Position numbers and translations under genes: made by a program
Shown here: one piece after another, positions 25,518 to 33,683 of the stretch
Position numbering within the stretch: the stretch's first letter is position 1
How the letters are laid out: every line of letters starts with the position of its first letter
DNA from: Paenibacillus_AR sp051594765
Lineage (GTDB): Bacteria; Bacillota; Bacilli; Paenibacillales; NBRC-103111
Reading direction: 5' to 3'
DNA length: 64,000 nt
Assembly (NCBI RefSeq): GCF_051594765.1
Contig: NZ_JBPPGJ010000007.1
Location: 124,001-188,000 of the forward strand
The notes under the pieces: model-generated
Database searches by the model: none
What the model was told of the DNA's origin: nothing
What the model saw: only the letters and a program-made list of their open reading frames with translations

Positions 25518-27062
25518 ATGCAGGGCCATGCAGTCGAGATGAAGGGGATTGTAAAGCGGTTCGGTCCGGTGCTTGCCAACGACCATGTGGACTTCGAAGC
25601 CGCTCCGGGCGAGATTCACGCGCTGTTGGGCGAGAACGGAGCGGGTAAGAGCACGGTGATGAGCATGCTGTCGGGCGTGTACAAGGCGGATGAAGGGGAG
25701 ATCATCATCCACGGGAAGCCTGCGCGGATCCGCTCGCCTAAGGATGCCACCGCTTTGGGAATCGGGATGGTGTTCCAGAATTTCAGGCTCGTGCAGAACC
25801 TGACCGCTGCAGAGAATATCGTCCTGGGGGAAAAATCCTCCTTCTGGCGCGGCAAAGCCTGGATGAAGGCCAAGTGCGCCGAAATCGAAAGGCTTGCCGG
25901 GCATTTCGGCTTGTCCTTCCCGGTGGATCGTCCGGTCTGGCAGCTGTCGGTAGGCGAGCAGCAGCGGGTGGAAATTGTGAAGACCTTGTACCGCGGGGCG
26001 GATATCATCATTCTGGATGAGCCGACCTCGGTATTGACTCCCGGCGAGGTGGAGCAGCTGTTCCAAACCTTGGACCGGATGAAGCAGGAAGGCAAGACGG
26101 TCATCATGACCACCCATAAGATGAAAGAGGTTATGGCCTCTTCGGACCGGATCTCCGTCATGCGCAAGGGCCGGATGATCACCACGCTGAACACGGCCGA
26201 TACCAGCGAGAGGGAGCTGGCCCGCCTCATGGTGGGACGCGAGGTGGAGATTACCCGGCAGGAGCGGAGCAAATCCGAAGGAGAGCCTCTCTTGGTCGTA
26301 AGCAGCCTGGACGTGTACGCCGATCACGGCCGCAAAGCTCTGGACGGCTTGAATCTCACCGTTCGCGAGCATGAGATCGTCGGCGTGGCGGGTGTGGCGG
26401 GCAACGGGCAGAAGGAGCTGGCCGAGGTGCTGACCGGATTACGCACGTGGAAGAGCGGCAGCATCGTATTCGACGGAACCGAGGTAAGGACCGCATCGGT
26501 GCGCGGCGCCATTGACGCCGGCATCTCCCACGTACCGGAGAACCGGATGAAGAGCGGTCTCGCAGGCAAGCTGGGCTCCGTGGATAATCTCTTGTTCAAG
26601 TCCTACCGGAAGGAGGAGCACTCCATCATGGGGTTCCTGCGTGCGGCGAAGAACCGGATCTGGTCCCAGAAGCTGGTGGAAGACTTCGATGTCGTCACGC
26701 CTTCGCTGGACGCACCGGTCCAGCAGCTGTCAGGCGGCAACCAGCAGAAGCTGCTGTTCGCCCGGGAGATTACCCATATGCCGAAGCTGATGGTTGCCGT
26801 CCATCCCACCCAGGGTCTGGACGTCGGCGCAACGGAGGGCGTGCACAAGCTGTTGATGGAGCTTCGGGAATCCGGAAGCGGAGTGCTCCTGATCTCGGAG
26901 GATCTGGATGAGCTTCTGCAGCTGTCCGACCGGATCCTCGTCATCTATAACGGACAATTTATCGGCGAGGAACGGTATGAGAGCGCCAACCGGGAACGGA
27001 TCGGCATGCTGATGGCGGGAATCCGGGAAGAAGAGAGAGAGAAGGAGGTAGCCGTAAGATGA
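25518..27062 (+). CDS. Nucleoside ABC transporter ATP-binding protein (double NBD)
   Basis: A 514-residue ATPase with two nucleotide-binding domains, like NupO and sugar RbsA-type proteins. The first half has Walker A GENGAGKST, signature LSVGEQQR and Walker B IIILDEPTSVL. The second half has a degenerate Walker A (GVAGNGQKEL), signature LSGGNQQK and LMVAVHPTQGLD in place of a normal Walker B, as is usual for this family. ATG 25518 is the first in-frame start after GGGAGG (25501-25506). It overlaps the first permease gene by four bases. Confidence 0.92.
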   Translation: MQGHAVEMKGIVKRFGPVLANDHVDFEAAPGEIHALLGENGAGKSTVMSMLSGVYKADEGEIIIHGKPARIRSPKDATALGIGMVFQNFRLVQNLTAAENIVLGEKSSFWRGKAWMKAKCAEIERLAGHFGLSFPVDRPVWQLSVGEQQRVEIVKTLYRGADIIILDEPTSVLTPGEVEQLFQTLDRMKQEGKTVIMTTHKMKEVMASSDRISVMRKGRMITTLNTADTSERELARLMVGREVEITRQERSKSEGEPLLVVSSLDVYADHGRKALDGLNLTVREHEIVGVAGVAGNGQKELAEVLTGLRTWKSGSIVFDGTEVRTASVRGAIDAGISHVPENRMKSGLAGKLGSVDNLLFKSYRKEEHSIMGFLRAAKNRIWSQKLVEDFDVVTPSLDAPVQQLSGGNQQKLLFAREITHMPKLMVAVHPTQGLDVGATEGVHKLLMELRESGSGVLLISEDLDELLQLSDRILVIYNGQFIGEERYESANRERIGMLMAGIREEEREKEVAVR

Positions 27063-28156
27063 GCGGTAAAATCGATCACGGCGCCGGCGTCTTGACCGAG
27101 AAAAAACGGTTTTCGCTCCGGTTTGAATTTGATATGTCCCGCACGCGGACCCCTTGGTGGACTCCGGTCCTGTCCGTGCTGCTTGCGCTTGTATTCTGCG
27201 GCGTGTTCATCGCCGCCAACGGCATGAACCCGTTCACGGTCTACTATAAGATGCTGACGGGCGCATTCGGCTCCGAATACGGCATCACCGAAACGCTGGT
27301 GAAGTCCATCCCCCTGCTGCTGTGCGGTCTCGGCATCGCGATTGCCTACCGGATCTCGGTGTGGAATATCGGGGCGGAGGGACAATTCATCGCGGGGGCC
27401 ATGGCTGCCACAGCAGTGACCGTCTACCTGCCGAACTTGCCCGGCTATGCGGCCATACCGGCCATGATGATAGCCAGCATTCTGGCCGGCGGATTCTGGG
27501 GCCTGCTCACCGCCATTCCGAAGACTCACTTCCAGGTGAATGAGCTGATCTCTTCCCTGATGCTGAATTATGTGGCGCTCTTGGCACTGGACTATGTGGT
27601 CTTCGGCCCTTGGAAGGATCCGAAGGGCTTCAACTTCCCGGGCTCGCCCATGTTTACGGATGCCCAGTCCCTGCCGGTCTTGGGCAGCACCCGGCTTCAT
27701 ATCGGCCTGTTGTTCGGGATTGCGGCCGTCATCATCTACTTCCTGATGGTCCAGTACACCCGGTGGGGCTACGAGCTCCGTCTGCTTGGAGCCAACCCCC
27801 ATGCGGCCCGCTATTCCGGCATCCACATCAAGCGGCATATCATCATCGTCATGCTGATCAGCGGCGGCTTGGCCGGTCTGGCCGGCATGTCGGAGGTATC
27901 GGGTGTCACCCACAAGCTGATGCAGGGCGTATCTCCGGGCTACGGCTATACAGCCATCATCGTGGCCTGGCTGGCGAAGCTGAACCCGGTGGGCATCGTG
28001 GTCTCTGCCATCCTGTTCGGCGGACTGATCGTAGGCGGCTACAGCGTCCAGACCATCGGATTGCCGTCCTCCATCTCGGATATGCTGCAGGGCGCCATCC
28101 TATTTTTCCTGATTGCAGGCGATATGATCACTAAATTCCGGATGCGCCGGAGCTAG
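27059..28156 (+). CDS. Nucleoside ABC transporter permease 1
   Basis: A 365-residue polytopic permease of the BPD_transp_2 family (NupP-like). After a charged N-terminal tail of ~40 residues it has ~8-10 helices, including GLGIAIAYRISVWNIGAEGQFIAGA, the motif shared by this family, and LRLLGANPHAARYSGI, the loop contacting the ATPase. It is coupled to the ATPase gene by an ATGA overlap. Confidence 0.9.
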   Translation: MSGKIDHGAGVLTEKKRFSLRFEFDMSRTRTPWWTPVLSVLLALVFCGVFIAANGMNPFTVYYKMLTGAFGSEYGITETLVKSIPLLLCGLGIAIAYRISVWNIGAEGQFIAGAMAATAVTVYLPNLPGYAAIPAMMIASILAGGFWGLLTAIPKTHFQVNELISSLMLNYVALLALDYVVFGPWKDPKGFNFPGSPMFTDAQSLPVLGSTRLHIGLLFGIAAVIIYFLMVQYTRWGYELRLLGANPHAARYSGIHIKRHIIIVMLISGGLAGLAGMSEVSGVTHKLMQGVSPGYGYTAIIVAWLAKLNPVGIVVSAILFGGLIVGGYSVQTIGLPSSISDMLQGAILFFLIAGDMITKFRMRRS

Positions 28157-28170
28157 GAGGACCCACGGAA

Positions 28171-29100
28171 ATGGACTTTACCACTCAACTTTTAATCGCC
28201 GCCATTTCGGCGGGCACTCCGCTGCTCTTGGCCACCTTGGGCGGCATTCTGAACGAACGGGCGGGCATCATCCAACTGGGCGCCGAGGGCATGATGCTTA
28301 TGGGCGCCGTGACGACCTGTCTCGTTTATCTTGATACCGGAAGCCTCATCCTGGCTCTGTTAGCGGTCTTCCTCGTCACCGGCCTTCTCGGCTTGCTTCA
28401 CGCTTTTCTGTGCGTCACCCTCCGGGCCAACCATACCATGTCCGGCTTGGCTATGACGCTGTTCGGCGGCGGACTCAGCGCTTACCTGGGAAAGTCCGTC
28501 AGCGGCCATCCGCTTCCGGGGGCTGCGCCTAAGGTGAACCTGGGCTTCCTGGAGCCGATTCCGCTTCTGGGCAAGGTGTTCGCCCATCTGGATATCCTCA
28601 CATGGTTCAGCATCGTGCTGGTGATCCTCCTGCACCTGCTCATCCATCATACCTCCTGGGGCCTCCACCTGAAGGCCATCGGAGACAACCCGGCCACCGC
28701 CGACGTCATGGGAATCCGGGTCCAGGCTTCGCGTTATGCCTATGTCATCGCAGGCTCCATGCTGATCGGCCTTGCCGGAGCGGACATGATCCTGACCTTC
28801 ACGCCCAGCTGGACCGAGGGGATGACGGCAGGCCGGGGCTGGATTGCCGTCGGACTCATCATCTTCGCCCGCTGGAACCCGATCCGGGCACTCCTGTGCG
28901 CTTACTTCTTCGGCGCCCTGGATTCGCTGGGATTCCGCATTCAACTGGCAGGCAGCCACATTCCCGTATATTTCCTGAAGATGATCCCTTACATCGTCAC
29001 CATCCTGGTGCTGATGTATCTGGGCTGGCGCAACCGCAACAAGCCTTCCGGCACGCCGGAGGCTCTCGGTCTCCCCTATGTACGGGAGCAGCGCTTCTAA
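28171..29100 (+). CDS. Nucleoside ABC transporter permease 2
   Basis: A 309-residue NupQ-like permease with ILNERAGIIQLGAEGMMLMGAV near the N-terminus, the companion of the WNIGAEGQ motif in permease 1, and the ATPase-contact loop LKAIGDNPATADVMGI. It begins 14 bases after permease 1 with AGGAGGA as ribosome-binding site. It is the last gene of the operon before a strong terminator. A cytidine deaminase or purine phosphorylase is not adjacent. Confidence 0.9.
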   Translation: MDFTTQLLIAAISAGTPLLLATLGGILNERAGIIQLGAEGMMLMGAVTTCLVYLDTGSLILALLAVFLVTGLLGLLHAFLCVTLRANHTMSGLAMTLFGGGLSAYLGKSVSGHPLPGAAPKVNLGFLEPIPLLGKVFAHLDILTWFSIVLVILLHLLIHHTSWGLHLKAIGDNPATADVMGIRVQASRYAYVIAGSMLIGLAGADMILTFTPSWTEGMTAGRGWIAVGLIIFARWNPIRALLCAYFFGALDSLGFRIQLAGSHIPVYFLKMIPYIVTILVLMYLGWRNRNKPSGTPEALGLPYVREQRF

Positions 29101-29119
29101 GCAGATACAGCTACTCGAC

Positions 29120-29163
29120 GAAAACCTCCTGGCCGTTATCCGTTGCGGCAGGAGGTTTTTGAT
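29120..29163 (+). terminator. Intrinsic terminator, possibly bidirectional
   Basis: AAAACCTCCTG...CAGGAGGTTTTT stem with inner GCCG/CGGC pairing. It ends the nucleoside operon and faces a convergent small gene. Confidence 0.85.
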
Positions 29164-29193
29164 TTGGAAGGTTGGTCGGCAATAGGCCACATC

Positions 29194-29391
29194 TTATCGG
29201 GCGCGGCGACGGAAGCCGGCATAGAGCTGGAGGGCGGCGATGACGGCGGTCTCCACCAAAGCGGCGGATAAGGCGACCATAGGCCAATTGTCGGTCCCCA
29301 GGACGTAATACATCAGCAGGTGGCCGGCAAAAAGGATGATGAACGCAAAGAGCAGGTTGATCCGGCTGACAGCAGCGAAAAATCCGTTCAT
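29194..29391 (-). CDS. Small two-helix membrane protein
   Basis: A 65-residue reverse-strand ORF starting MNGFFAAVSRINLLFAFIILFAG. It has two hydrophobic helices (about 10-30 and 38-56) and a basic C-terminus (GFRRRAR). An AGGGAGGAAAA ribosome-binding site lies at normal distance from the ATG, which argues that the ORF is real. I do not recognise the family and the function is unknown. Confidence 0.6.
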   Translation of the reverse strand: MNGFFAAVSRINLLFAFIILFAGHLLMYYVLGTDNWPMVALSAALVETAVIAALQLYAGFRRRAR

Positions 29392-29582
29392 GGGCAGTGT
29401 TTTCCTCCCTAGGCATGATTTGGTTATCAGTATGGCCGGAGGTTCCGGGTTCTATTCTCCATTGCTTGGGAAATCGGGCAAATCGGACCTCCTCGGCCCA
29501 AAAGAAGCAATTTTCCTGTGGATTCGACAAGGAAAACCTTGTACAATAAGTGAAGTAAGCCGAGGATGTCAGGGGGATATTC

Positions 29583-30269
29583 ATGAACATCGATCCATCC
29601 ATCATCAAGCAGCTGCTTCAGCTCCAGATGCAGCAGGGGCTGGTTTCCTCCACGGAGACCGGGACGGGCTTCGGTTCGTCCGGAAGCGAGTTTGCGGACT
29701 TATTGGAATCCCTTCTTCATGAAGGCGCCTCTTACTCCGGATCCAAGGTGATTCCCGCCGCCGAGCTGTTGGCCCGGAATACGGGAGCCCTCACCCCTTT
29801 TTATAGCTCTCTACAGGCTTACGAGCCTATGGCTGCGGAGGCTTCGGCCGATTACAGCTCTTACGACGATTACATCCGGCATTCCAGCGCCAGGAATGGG
29901 GTGGAGCCGGCCCTCGTCAAGGCAGTCATCCAGGCGGAATCCGACTTTGACGCCAATGCGGTCTCCAAGGCCGGTGCCAAGGGTCTCATGCAGCTGATGG
30001 ACGGCACGGGCCAAGGACTGGGTGTCCGGAACCCCTTCGATCCGCAGCAGAATATCGAGGGCGGGACCCGCTTTCTGTCCGGCCTCCTGAAGAAGTACAA
30101 CGGCAACGAAGGTGTGGCGCTGGCCGCCTACAATGCAGGACCGTCTAGAGTCGACCGGCTCGGCATCAAGACCGACGAGGACCTTCGCGGGAAGCTGAGC
30201 CTTCTTCCGAGAGAGACGCAGAGATATGTCTCCAAGGTGCTGGGTTTCAAAGAACAATACCAGGCATAA
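29583..30269 (+). CDS. Lytic transglycosylase (SLT domain), YjbJ-like
   Basis: A 228-residue protein with a C-terminal soluble lytic transglycosylase domain: catalytic Glu119 in IQAESDFD, GLMQLM at 134-139 and AAYNAGP at 181-187. Such enzymes cleave peptidoglycan glycan strands to 1,6-anhydromuropeptides. The first ~95 residues are low in structure and no classical signal peptide is visible, as in B. subtilis YjbJ, so the export route is unclear. TACAAT at 29542-29547 with an extended TG may be its -10. A terminator follows. Confidence 0.85.
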   Translation: MNIDPSIIKQLLQLQMQQGLVSSTETGTGFGSSGSEFADLLESLLHEGASYSGSKVIPAAELLARNTGALTPFYSSLQAYEPMAAEASADYSSYDDYIRHSSARNGVEPALVKAVIQAESDFDANAVSKAGAKGLMQLMDGTGQGLGVRNPFDPQQNIEGGTRFLSGLLKKYNGNEGVALAAYNAGPSRVDRLGIKTDEDLRGKLSLLPRETQRYVSKVLGFKEQYQA

Positions 30270-30277
30270 CATGGATG

Positions 30278-30305
30278 AAAAAGATCGGTGCCGATCTTTT
30301 TTCTT
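30278..30305 (+). terminator. Intrinsic terminator after the transglycosylase gene
   Basis: AAAAAGATCGG / CCGATCTTTTTT hairpin with a two-base TG centre, T-rich on the right. Confidence 0.8.
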
Positions 30306-30332
30306 TTTGCTTGCAAAGGGGAATGAAGAATC

Positions 30333-31493
30333 ATGCTGTATATGGATTACTGTGCGACGACGCCGCCCTATTCGGAAGTCATTGAAACCATCTCGGAATG
30401 TATGCGTATATTCTACGGGAACCCGAGCTCGCTGCACCGGGTGGGACTGGAAGCGGAGGACATGCTGAGGAAAGCCCGGCAGGTTACCGCTTCGGCGTTG
30501 GGTGTGAAGCCATCTGAAATCGTATTCACCTCAGGCGGCACCGAGAGCAACAATACGGCCCTAAAAGGGGTGTCGGCGGCTTACCGTAGCCGGGGACGCC
30601 ATATCATAACCTCGGCCATCGAGCATGCGTCGGTATATGAGGCGGCACGCCAACTGGAAGCGGACGGCTATCGGGTGACGTTTCTTCCTGTGGATGAGAC
30701 GGGGGCCGTCAGCGTCCGGGATGTGGAGCAAGCCATTACGAAGGATACGATTATGGTCAGCCTGATGGCTGTCAATAATGAGACGGGAAGGATTCAACCG
30801 GTTGAGGAAGTAGGCCGGATGCTCCTGCAGTATCCGAAGATCGTCTACCATGTGGATGCCGTTCAAGCGCTGGGCAAAATCCGGACGGACGTCAAAGCTT
30901 GGAACGCCGACCTGGCAAGCTTCTCGGCCCACAAATTCCGGGGCCCGAAGGGCGTAGGCTTTCTGTACCGCAGGGAGGGTGTGAACCTGGTTCCCCTCCT
31001 GGCCGGCGGCGGTCAGGAAATGGGCTTGCGCTCCGGTACGGAGAACGTGCCCGTCTTGGTCGGCATGGCCAAGGCCGTGCGGATGGCGGTGGAGAAGCAG
31101 CCTGAGGCGACGGCCAGAATGTACGGGCTTCGGTCCATCTTGACGGAGCGGCTTAAGCATTTGGAGAACGTGCTGCTTCATGGCTCTCCCGAAGCTGCCG
31201 GCATGGCGCCGCATGTCGTGCATTTCTCCTGCCCCGGCTACAAGCCGGAAGTGGTGATCCATGCGCTGGAGGAGCGGGGAATCTGCATCTCCACCCGATC
31301 CGCCTGCGCCTCCGGGGAGGAGACGCCAAGCCGGGTGCTGCAGGCCATGGGGCTGGGGCGGGAAGAAGCCGCGACCGGACTGCGCGTCAGCTTCTCCTCC
31401 GAGCATACGGAGCAGGATATGGAGCGTATGGCGGACGAATTGGAACGTGTCCTGAACACGATCTCACCGAAGACAGGAGGCAGAGGCCGATGA
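30333..31493 (+). CDS. nifZ: Cysteine desulfurase (NifZ/IscS type)
   Basis: PLP enzyme that removes sulfur from cysteine to form a persulfide for transfer to ThiI. The 386-residue product has the PLP lysine Lys201 in SFSAHKFRGPKG, the PLP-stacking His98 (SAIEHAS) and the persulfide Cys325 in STRSACASGEE, whose short loop marks an IscS/NifS-type group I enzyme. TSGGTESNN binds the cofactor phosphate. It overlaps thiI by four bases, as in the B. subtilis nifZ-thiI pair, so its main role is 4-thiouridine and/or thiazole sulfur supply. Confidence 0.92.
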   Translation: MLYMDYCATTPPYSEVIETISECMRIFYGNPSSLHRVGLEAEDMLRKARQVTASALGVKPSEIVFTSGGTESNNTALKGVSAAYRSRGRHIITSAIEHASVYEAARQLEADGYRVTFLPVDETGAVSVRDVEQAITKDTIMVSLMAVNNETGRIQPVEEVGRMLLQYPKIVYHVDAVQALGKIRTDVKAWNADLASFSAHKFRGPKGVGFLYRREGVNLVPLLAGGGQEMGLRSGTENVPVLVGMAKAVRMAVEKQPEATARMYGLRSILTERLKHLENVLLHGSPEAAGMAPHVVHFSCPGYKPEVVIHALEERGICISTRSACASGEETPSRVLQAMGLGREEAATGLRVSFSSEHTEQDMERMADELERVLNTISPKTGGRGR

Positions 31494-32698
31494 AGCCGGA
31501 TGTGGTCATCGTCCGACTGGGAGAATTGACGCTTAAGGGCCGGAATCGGCACCGCTTCGAGCGGCGGGTGCTGGAGCAGCTGGAGCCGCTCCGGCTTGTT
31601 TACCCGTCCGTCCGGTTCGCGCTGGAATTCGGCCGCATTCATATCGAGCTGAACGAGGCGCCTTATGAGGCGGCGGTGGAATGCCTGAGCCATATCTTCG
31701 GGCTGGCATCGTACAGCCCGGCAATCCGGACAGAGCTGGATCTGGAGCTCATCCGCCAAGTGGCGCTGGAGCGGATGCAGGAGTTGGAGCCGGCAGAGGG
31801 CACGGCCACCTTCAAAGTAGCGGCCAAAAGGTCAAACAAGGCCTTTGCACACGATTCCAAAGAGCTGCCGCACCTGGTGGGCAGCCACATCCTTCGCAAT
31901 ACGGAGCGTTGGACCGTGGACGTGCATCATCCGGATACGACGCTGTGGGTGGATATCCGGGACAAGGAAGCCTTTGTCTATACCGACACGGTCCGGGGCT
32001 CCGGAGGGTTTCCGCTGGGCACTAACGGCAAGGGACTTCTTATGCTTTCCGGTGGGATCGACAGCCCCGTAGCGGGTTGGCTGGCCATGCGGATGGGCTT
32101 GGATATGGAAGCGATTCATTTCCACAGCTATCCCTATACCAGTGAGCGGGCCCAGCGGAAGGTGGAGGATCTGGCCAAGGTTCTTTCGCGGTACTCCGGG
32201 ACCATGAAGCTGCACCTGGTGCCTTTTACGGATATCCAAGTGAAGCTGAAGGAGGAAGGACGGGAGAATCTACTGGTCATCTGCATGAAGCGGGCCATGC
32301 TGCGGATCGCCGAGAGAGTGGCGGCCAAACGACGCGCGGGTGCCATCATCACGGGCGAGAGCCTGGGGCAGGTGGCGAGCCAGACGCTGTCCAGCCTGGA
32401 CGTCATCGGCCGTTCCGTGGAGATGCCTGTGCTGCGGCCTCTCATTGCCATGGACAAGGCCGAGATCGTGAAGGTCGCGGAGCAGATCAAGACCTTCGAG
32501 ATTTCCATCCAGCCTTACGAGGATTGCTGCACGCTGTTCCACCCGGCCTCGGTGACGACCAATCCCAGCATCCGCACGGTGGAAGCCGTGGAACGGCACA
32601 TCGAGGGGCTGGACGAGCTCATCGAATTAGCGGTGCAGGGCATCGAGACCAAGGTAATCGGCTGGAAGGAAAACGACGAAGCGGCAAAATATTTTTGA
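31490..32698 (+). CDS. thiI: tRNA 4-thiouridylase ThiI
   Basis: ThiI puts sulfur on U8 of tRNA and can serve thiamine thiazole synthesis. The 402-residue protein has the NFLD/THUMP region first (residues ~1-165) and then the PP-loop ATPase (LMLSGGIDSPVAGW, ~184-197). It ends without the C-terminal rhodanese domain found in enterobacterial ThiI, as is normal in Bacillales. It is translationally coupled to the upstream desulfurase. Confidence 0.95.
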   Translation: MKPDVVIVRLGELTLKGRNRHRFERRVLEQLEPLRLVYPSVRFALEFGRIHIELNEAPYEAAVECLSHIFGLASYSPAIRTELDLELIRQVALERMQELEPAEGTATFKVAAKRSNKAFAHDSKELPHLVGSHILRNTERWTVDVHHPDTTLWVDIRDKEAFVYTDTVRGSGGFPLGTNGKGLLMLSGGIDSPVAGWLAMRMGLDMEAIHFHSYPYTSERAQRKVEDLAKVLSRYSGTMKLHLVPFTDIQVKLKEEGRENLLVICMKRAMLRIAERVAAKRRAGAIITGESLGQVASQTLSSLDVIGRSVEMPVLRPLIAMDKAEIVKVAEQIKTFEISIQPYEDCCTLFHPASVTTNPSIRTVEAVERHIEGLDELIELAVQGIETKVIGWKENDEAAKYF

Positions 32699-32837
32699 TG
32701 GCAATCCGGCCAAGATTGGTATGGCAAGGAATCGGTTGGAATAGGGCAGTAGTGGGTAAACTACCCGGTATGACCAGCCGGTTTCTTCTGTAACGATAGA
32801 TTAAGATTGGACATCCCAAGACGGAGGTAATTTCAAG

Positions 32838-33509
32838 ATGTTGGAATGGTTGTGGCTCTTTATCCAGATTATGATTATCAATATCGTGCTCTCGGGCGAC
32901 AATGCGGTCGTCATCGCTCTGGCCAGCCGAAAGCTGCCCCCTGAGCAGCGCCAGAAGGCCATATGGTGGGGAGCCATGGGTGCGATTCTGCTCCGCGTGA
33001 TCCTGACGGTAGGGGCCGTTCTGGTACTGAAGGTCGCCTATATTCAGGCGGCGGGCTCTTTGCTGCTGATCTACATCGCCATCAAGCTTCTCCTGGACAA
33101 CGAGGAAGGTCCGCAGGTTAACGAGGCAGCTACGCTGGGGAAAGCGATTTGGACCATCATCATGGCGGACTTCGTCATGAGCTTGGACAACGTTCTGGCG
33201 ATCGCGGCCAAAGCGAACAATGATTTCCTCGTCATCGTTCTGGGTATTGGCCTTAGCGTTCCGATCATCATCTGGGGCAGCAACTTGGTGGTGAAGCTTC
33301 TGCATAAGTACCCGATCCTCGTGTATATCGGGGCGGGCATCCTGGGCTATACCGCCGGCGAAATGCTGGTGAAGGATCCCAAGATGCAGGAGATTCTGCA
33401 CAGCCACCTCTGGCATACAAGCCTGCCGTGGGCCACGACGGCCATCGTCATCGGCGCGGGATTGCTGCGCAAATGGATGGGCAAGGACCAACACAAGCCT
33501 TCCGAGTAA
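32838..33509 (+). CDS. TerC family membrane protein (YjbE-like)
   Basis: A 223-residue, seven-helix TerC/YjbE family protein. It carries the two conserved acidic membrane motifs NIVLSGDNAVVIALA near the N-terminus and DFVMSLDNVLAIAA in the middle. Relatives act in manganese export or metalation of secreted enzymes. No yybP-ykoY manganese riboswitch is seen in the 139-base upstream gap, which holds only a small GGGTAAACTACCC hairpin. An ACGGAGGTAA site precedes the start; a strong terminator follows. Confidence 0.9.
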   Translation: MLEWLWLFIQIMIINIVLSGDNAVVIALASRKLPPEQRQKAIWWGAMGAILLRVILTVGAVLVLKVAYIQAAGSLLLIYIAIKLLLDNEEGPQVNEAATLGKAIWTIIMADFVMSLDNVLAIAAKANNDFLVIVLGIGLSVPIIIWGSNLVVKLLHKYPILVYIGAGILGYTAGEMLVKDPKMQEILHSHLWHTSLPWATTAIVIGAGLLRKWMGKDQHKPSE

Positions 33510-33542
33510 CGCCTCGGCCCCTTGCGGGCAGACGGAGGATCG

Positions 33543-33586
33543 AACCTTCAGATCAGCGGCAATTGTTGCCGCGGATCTGAAGGTTT
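33543..33586 (+). terminator. Intrinsic terminator after the TerC gene
   Basis: AACCTTCAGATC...GATCTGAAGGTT with GCGGCAA/TTGCCGC inside and a TTG loop, followed by a short T-rich stretch. Confidence 0.85.
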
Positions 33587-33683
33587 TTGTTTATTGTGGA
33601 AAAGCGTTCCATTCAGGCGGAACTTTTGGGCCTGCCACAACGTCTTAACCTAAGACAGTATTTTCCCAGGAAGGAAGAGAGCG

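Noticed and set aside
32699..32837. Possible manganese (yybP-ykoY) riboswitch before the TerC gene
   Set aside because: The conserved yybP-ykoY core sequences are absent; only a small hairpin is seen.
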